From the NCBI RefSeq assembly GCF_005503625.1, contig NZ_SCMX01000039.1, positions 1 through 62,471 on the forward strand: a stretch of 62,471 nucleotides of DNA, in the 5' to 3' direction. Made by a program: the position numbers and the translations under genes. The notes beneath the pieces were generated by a model. The model worked only from the letters and a program-made list of their open reading frames with translations, had not been told where the DNA came from and ran no database searches. The stretch's first letter is position 1. Every line of letters begins with the position of its first letter. This DNA comes from Cupriavidus sp. 2SB. Its GTDB lineage: Bacteria; Pseudomonadota; Gammaproteobacteria; Burkholderiales; Burkholderiaceae. Below, one piece after another: positions 58,942-62,471 of the stretch.

Positions 58942-58974
58942 AAGACCGCTGCGTTCCCGTAGAATGGCGGTCTT
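58942..58974. repeat. Inverted repeat around a putative hemE -10
   Basis: Arms AAGACCGC (58942-58949) and GCGGTCTT (58967-58974) flank TAGAAT (58960-58965), just upstream of the hemE ribosome site. It could be an operator or an mRNA hairpin. Confidence 0.5.
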
Positions 58975-58986
58975 ACGAGGATGACC

Positions 58987-60081
58987 ATGACCGCATTGCA
59001 GAACGATACCTTCCTGCGCGCATTGCGCCGGCAGCCCACCGAACACACACCGCTGTGGCTGATGCGCCAGGCGGGCCGCTACCTGCCTGAATATAATGCC
59101 ACGCGCGCGCGCGCAGGCAGTTTCCTGGGACTCGCCAAGAATCCGGCATATGCGACCGAGGTGACGCTGCAGCCGTTGGACCGGTATCCGCTGGACGCGG
59201 CCATTCTGTTCTCCGACATCCTGACCGTCCCGGACGCGATGGGCCTCGGCCTGTCCTTCGCTCAGGGCGAAGGCCCGCGTTTTGCACATCCGCTGCGTAC
59301 CGAAGCCGATGTGGCGAAGCTGGCCGTGCCGGATATGTCGTCACTGCAATACGTGTTCGATGCAGTCAGCGAGATCCGCCGCGCGCTTGTGCAGGACGGT
59401 CGCCAGCGCGTGCCGCTGATCGGTTTCTCGGGCAGCCCATGGACCCTGGCCTGCTACATGGTGGAAGGCGGAGGCTCCGACGATTTCCGCACTGTGAAGG
59501 CCATGATGTATGGCCGGCCAGACTTGATGCATCGCATCCTGGAAATCAATGCCCAGGCTGTTTCCGCCTACCTGAACGCGCAGATCGAAGCCGGCGCGCA
59601 GGCCGTGATGGTGTTCGATACCTGGGGCGGTGCACTGGCCGACGGCATGTACCAGACGTTCTCGCTGGCCTATATGCGTCGGGTGCTGCAGGGCCTGAAG
59701 CGCGAGCACAACGGCGAGCAGATTCCCGTGATCGTCTTTACCAAGGGCGGCGGTATCTGGCTGGAGCAGATCGCTGATATCGGCCCGGACGCCATCGGCC
59801 TGGACTGGACCGTCAACCTGACGCAGGCTCGCCAGCGCACCGGTAACCGTGTGGCGCTCCAGGGCAACATCGATCCGACCGTCCTCTTTGCCCCGGAAGC
59901 GGCGATTCGCGAACAGGTGCGCAACGTACTCGACAGCTTCGCGGCAGGTGGTGGTAGCGATGGCCACGTCTTCAACCTGGGACACGGTATTTCGCAGTTC
60001 ACGCCGCCTGAGAACGTTTCGATCCTCGTCGATGAGGTCCACGCTCACAGCCGCAAACTGCGCGCTACGCGGTCAGCCTGA
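58987..60081 (+). CDS. hemE: Uroporphyrinogen decarboxylase
   Basis: This 364-residue cytosolic enzyme converts uroporphyrinogen III to coproporphyrinogen III in haem synthesis. Both signatures are present: [15 protein letters not shown] near the N-terminus and [22 protein letters not shown] in the middle, with the catalytic Asp in [15 protein letters not shown] choose the ATG at 58987, which has GAGG at 6-nt spacing; an ATG at 58981 directly abuts GAGG and is less likely. The length is standard. Confidence 0.98.
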   Translation: MTALQNDTFLRALRRQPTEHTPLWLMRQAGRYLPEYNATRARAGSFLGLAKNPAYATEVTLQPLDRYPLDAAILFSDILTVPDAMGLGLSFAQGEGPRFAHPLRTEADVAKLAVPDMSSLQYVFDAVSEIRRALVQDGRQRVPLIGFSGSPWTLACYMVEGGGSDDFRTVKAMMYGRPDLMHRILEINAQAVSAYLNAQIEAGAQAVMVFDTWGGALADGMYQTFSLAYMRRVLQGLKREHNGEQIPVIVFTKGGGIWLEQIADIGPDAIGLDWTVNLTQARQRTGNRVALQGNIDPTVLFAPEAAIREQVRNVLDSFAAGGGSDGHVFNLGHGISQFTPPENVSILVDEVHAHSRKLRATRSA

Positions 60082-60589
60082 TTCTCTGTGCAGTCAGTTT
60101 CCCCGCGTCGCAACGATGTGATGGGTAAAATCCCATTTGTGGCGCAGGCGGCGCTAAAGGCGGGCTGTCAAGTAAACTATTTTGATTTTTATCGCCAAAA
60201 AGGTGCCAGGGGCTTGTTGTCAAGGCTTGACTTATGCACACCGATAGGTTTGCGGCGCTGCACGAGCGGGTAAGTCCTTAACTCACTTGGGGGAGGTTTG
60301 CAAGCCCTTGATTTATAAGGCTTTGAATCTTCTCCAAACGGGCTGGCCGGAGCGATGGAACCCTTGCCGTACGCGCCTTAGCGGGTGGTCGGCGCGACTT
60401 TTCAACAAAGTTATCCACAGGCATTTTCTGGCAGCGGCAAAACCTTCCATGGATCATCGACTTAGGGTCACATTTCAAGTTTTACTTTAAGTTGATGTTG
60501 CGCCGCACACAGACTTCCTCCAACGTAAAGTTCTCGACTGGCATGCACCGGATTCGCGCCATCGCCATGCACCAGTCGGGAGGGTGCGT
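60082..60589. other. 508-bp hemE-priA intergenic region with a DnaA box
   Basis: No gene is supportable. It holds a perfect DnaA box TTATCCACA at 60411-60419, a near match TTATGCACA at 60232-60240, and a short inverted repeat ATGGG/CCCAT at 60121-60136. The sequence is less GC-rich than its neighbours. Confidence 0.55.
60411..60419 (+). promoter_or_regulatory. DnaA box (perfect consensus) upstream of priA
   Basis: TTATCCACA lies 171 bp before the priA start. It may link expression of the restart helicase to DnaA. Confidence 0.6.
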
Positions 60590-62471
60590 GTGATCAGCCC
60601 CAACTCGCCAGGCACGGTAACTGTGGCGGATACCTTACAGACAACTGCTCCCACGTTGTCGTATCCCCGAATCGTCCGCGTGGCACTCGATACGCCGGCC
60701 GATGACTGCTTCGACTATCTCTCCGATGGCGCGGCCGCACCCGGGGAGCTGGTGGTCGTGCCGTTCGGCAAGCGCATGGTGGTGGGCGTCGCCGTTGCAC
60801 TCGCAGACGATTCGGATGTGCCTTCGGACAAGCTCCGGCCCATTACGCAGCGGATCGGCTGGCTGCCCCCGCTCAACGACGAGTGGCTCGCCCTGGCCCG
60901 GTTCGCCGCGCGCTACTACCACCGTTGTCTTGGCGAGGTGATGCTGCCATCGCTGCCGCCGTCGCTGCGCGACGCGGAGACGTGGGAGCGGCTTGGCGTG
61001 CGCGCCCAGACCGTGCAGTACCGGCTGCGGCCCGGGTGTGCCGACGCGTTGCGTGAGGCCGCTCCCACTCGCGCCCGCACCGTGCGTGCCCTGGCTGAAC
61101 TGCTGATCGCCGCGCAGGACTGGGTACGCCTGCCCGATGCGAGGGAAATCTGCGCGGCGGCACCGGCGCGCTTGGCTGAATGGGAGGCCGCAGGCTGGGT
61201 CGAGTGCGCGCACGCGCCGCAGATCCTGCTGGAGACGCGTGCAGACCTTGCGCCATCGCCTGCGCCGGCACTCCATGACGAGCAGCGCCGGGCGGTGGAT
61301 GCCATCGCGGCTGCCGCGGGCTTCGCGGCCTTCCTGCTGCACGGTGTGACCGGCAGCGGCAAGACCGAGGTGTATCTGCACGCGATGGCGGATCGGCTCG
61401 CAGCGGACCCCTCGGCGCAGGTGCTAATGCTGGTCCCCGAAATCAACCTCACGCCACAGCTGCAATCCCGGATCGCCGAGCGCTTTCCGGACTTGCCGCT
61501 GGCCGTGCTTCACAGCGGCCTCGCCGATCAGGAGCGCAGCCTCCAATGGCTGGCGGCGCACCGGGGTGAGGCGCGCATCGTGCTGGGCACCCGGATGGCG
61601 GTGATGGCGTCGATGCCGAACCTCAAGCTGATCGTTGTCGACGAAGAGCACGATACGTCCTACAAGCAGCAGGAAGGGTTGCGCTACTCGGCGCGCGACC
61701 TCGCGGTCTGGCGGGCGAACCAGCTCAAGGTGCCGATCGTGCTGGGGTCGGCTACGCCTTCGATGGAATCCTGGCAGCGTGCCGAGCAGGGCGCGTATCG
61801 CAAGCTGGTGTTGCGCGAACGCGCCCAGACCGATGCCGCGTTGCCGACCGTTCGGCTGATCGATCTGAATCACGAGCGTCAGCGTCAGCGCGAACTGTTC
61901 GAGGGGCTGTCGGTGCCGTTGCTCGATGCGATCCAGCATCGGCTCGATCGCGGCCAGCAGAGCCTGCTGTTCCTCAACCGGCGAGGTTATGCACCGGTGC
62001 TGGCCTGCGATAGCTGCGGCTGGCTGTCGGGTTGCCCGCGCTGCTCGGCGTACCTGGTGCTGCATCGACCGGAACGGCGGCTGCGCTGCCACCACTGCGG
62101 GTTGGAGTCGCCGGTGCCACACCATTGCCCGGACTGCGGCAATGTCGATGTGGCGCCGCTCGGGCGTGGTACGCAGCGAATCGAGGAAGCGTTATCCACA
62201 CGTTTTCCACAGGCTCGCATCGCGCGCATCGATGCCGATTCCACGCGCAAGAAGGGCAGCGCGCAGGCCATGTTCGATGAGGTTCATGCGGGCGAGGTCG
62301 ATATCCTCGTGGGCACCCAGATGGTGGCCAAGGGCCACGACTTCCAGCGCGTGACGCTGGTCGGCGTGGTCCACCCCGACGCCGCCATGTTCAGTCACGA
62401 CTTCCGCGCGGCCGAGCATCTGTTTGCGTCCTTGATGCAGGTGGCCGGACGGGCGGAAGTCGTGACTGAAC
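60590..62471 (+). CDS. priA: Primosomal replication restart helicase PriA (3' truncated by window end)
   Basis: This open frame of 627 codons runs off the window; PriA is normally about 730-760 residues here. The GTG start at 60590 has GGAGGG 5 nt upstream. The N-terminal 3'-DNA-binding domain (RIVRVALDTPADDCFDYL, VVVPFGKRMVVGV) is followed by helicase motifs GVTGSGKTEVYL (Walker A, about residue 252), VVDEEHDTSYKQQEG and GSATPSME. The four CxxC zinc-binding pairs run from CDSCGWLSGCPRC to CHHCG and CPDCG, then LVGTQMVAKGHDF. The last ~6 codons (EVVTE after QVAGRA) depart from the expected QVAGRAGR motif, and the DNA there is an inverted copy of 62389-62407, so they are probably not genuine. 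Confidence 0.95.
   Translation, partial: MISPNSPGTVTVADTLQTTAPTLSYPRIVRVALDTPADDCFDYLSDGAAAPGELVVVPFGKRMVVGVAVALADDSDVPSDKLRPITQRIGWLPPLNDEWLALARFAARYYHRCLGEVMLPSLPPSLRDAETWERLGVRAQTVQYRLRPGCADALREAAPTRARTVRALAELLIAAQDWVRLPDAREICAAAPARLAEWEAAGWVECAHAPQILLETRADLAPSPAPALHDEQRRAVDAIAAAAGFAAFLLHGVTGSGKTEVYLHAMADRLAADPSAQVLMLVPEINLTPQLQSRIAERFPDLPLAVLHSGLADQERSLQWLAAHRGEARIVLGTRMAVMASMPNLKLIVVDEEHDTSYKQQEGLRYSARDLAVWRANQLKVPIVLGSATPSMESWQRAEQGAYRKLVLRERAQTDAALPTVRLIDLNHERQRQRELFEGLSVPLLDAIQHRLDRGQQSLLFLNRRGYAPVLACDSCGWLSGCPRCSAYLVLHRPERRLRCHHCGLESPVPHHCPDCGNVDVAPLGRGTQRIEEALSTRFPQARIARIDADSTRKKGSAQAMFDEVHAGEVDILVGTQMVAKGHDFQRVTLVGVVHPDAAMFSHDFRAAEHLFASLMQVAGRAEVVTE
62192..62211 (+). promoter_or_regulatory. 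Two DnaA-box-like sites inside priA
   Basis: TTATCCACA (62192-62200, perfect) and TTTTCCACA (62203-62211, one mismatch) are one helical turn apart on the same strand, inside the coding sequence for ALSTRFPQ. Confidence 0.5.
62389..62471. repeat. Terminal 19-bp inverted repeat, probable assembly fold-back
   Basis: Bases 62453-62471 are the exact reverse complement of 62389-62407, and the window ends precisely at the end of the match. The right arm replaces the conserved PriA helicase motif VI, which points to an artefact rather than biology. Confidence 0.75.

Overview
The window looks like an origin-proximal piece of a GC-rich betaproteobacterial chromosome, most likely Burkholderiaceae and close to Cupriavidus/Ralstonia. 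The reasons are the cluster mnmG-rsmG-parA-parB-atpIBEFHAGDC with hemE and priA nearby, Bug-type and HAAT-type binding proteins, strong G/C third-position bias, and parS-like sites (TGTTTCACGTGAAACA) at mnmG. I cannot name a species from sequence alone. The first ~1.4 kb is visibly AT-richer than the rest.

Layout. (1) 85-9999, minus strand: a two-partner secretion / contact-dependent inhibition locus, in the order CdiB-like transporter, 2286-residue CdiA-like exoprotein, overlapping putative immunity gene, and one further unrecognised gene. (2) 10164-12061: phenylalanine catabolism (phhA-phhB) divergent from an Lrp/AsnC regulator. (3) 12156-21098: a tightly coupled trio of bacterial alpha-2-macroglobulin, YhhN-like membrane protein and penicillin-binding protein 1C. 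(4) 21162-23087: an ornithine cyclodeaminase family enzyme and an OmpW porin. (5) 23143-26354: a copper module (copZ divergent from copA-cueR) with two clear CueR operators. (6) 26552-29159: a lysophospholipase/monoglyceride lipase-like hydrolase and a GMC oxidoreductase. (7) 29491-41428: two complete HAAT/Liv-type ABC importers separated by an unknown protein and a TSUP permease. The second importer has a permease-ATPase fusion. (8) 41539-44491: a LysR regulator divergent from a Bug-type binding protein and an N-formylglutamate amidohydrolase-like gene. (9) 44494-49145: parS sites, mnmG, rsmG, parA, parB. (10) 49457-57199: the complete F1Fo ATP synthase operon with promoter, structured intergenic hairpins and terminator. 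(11) 57931-62471: an alpha/beta esterase, hemE, and a 3'-truncated priA.

How it fits together. ParA/ParB and the parS sites form a chromosome segregation centromere beside the tRNA/rRNA modification genes and the ATP synthase. CopA, CopZ and CueR form a self-contained Cu(I) sensing and export circuit. The alpha-2-macroglobulin and PBP1C are a known envelope-defence pairing. The CDI locus supplies contact-dependent competition with its own immunity.

Most worth a second look: the CDI toxin tail and its two companion genes; the parS cluster with one site inside the mnmG coding sequence; a large GNRA-capped hairpin between atpD and atpC; an Arg in place of the Walker A Lys in one LivF; and the right edge of the window, where the last 19 bases are an exact inverted copy of bases about 60 nt earlier and break the PriA reading, which suggests an assembly fold-back.
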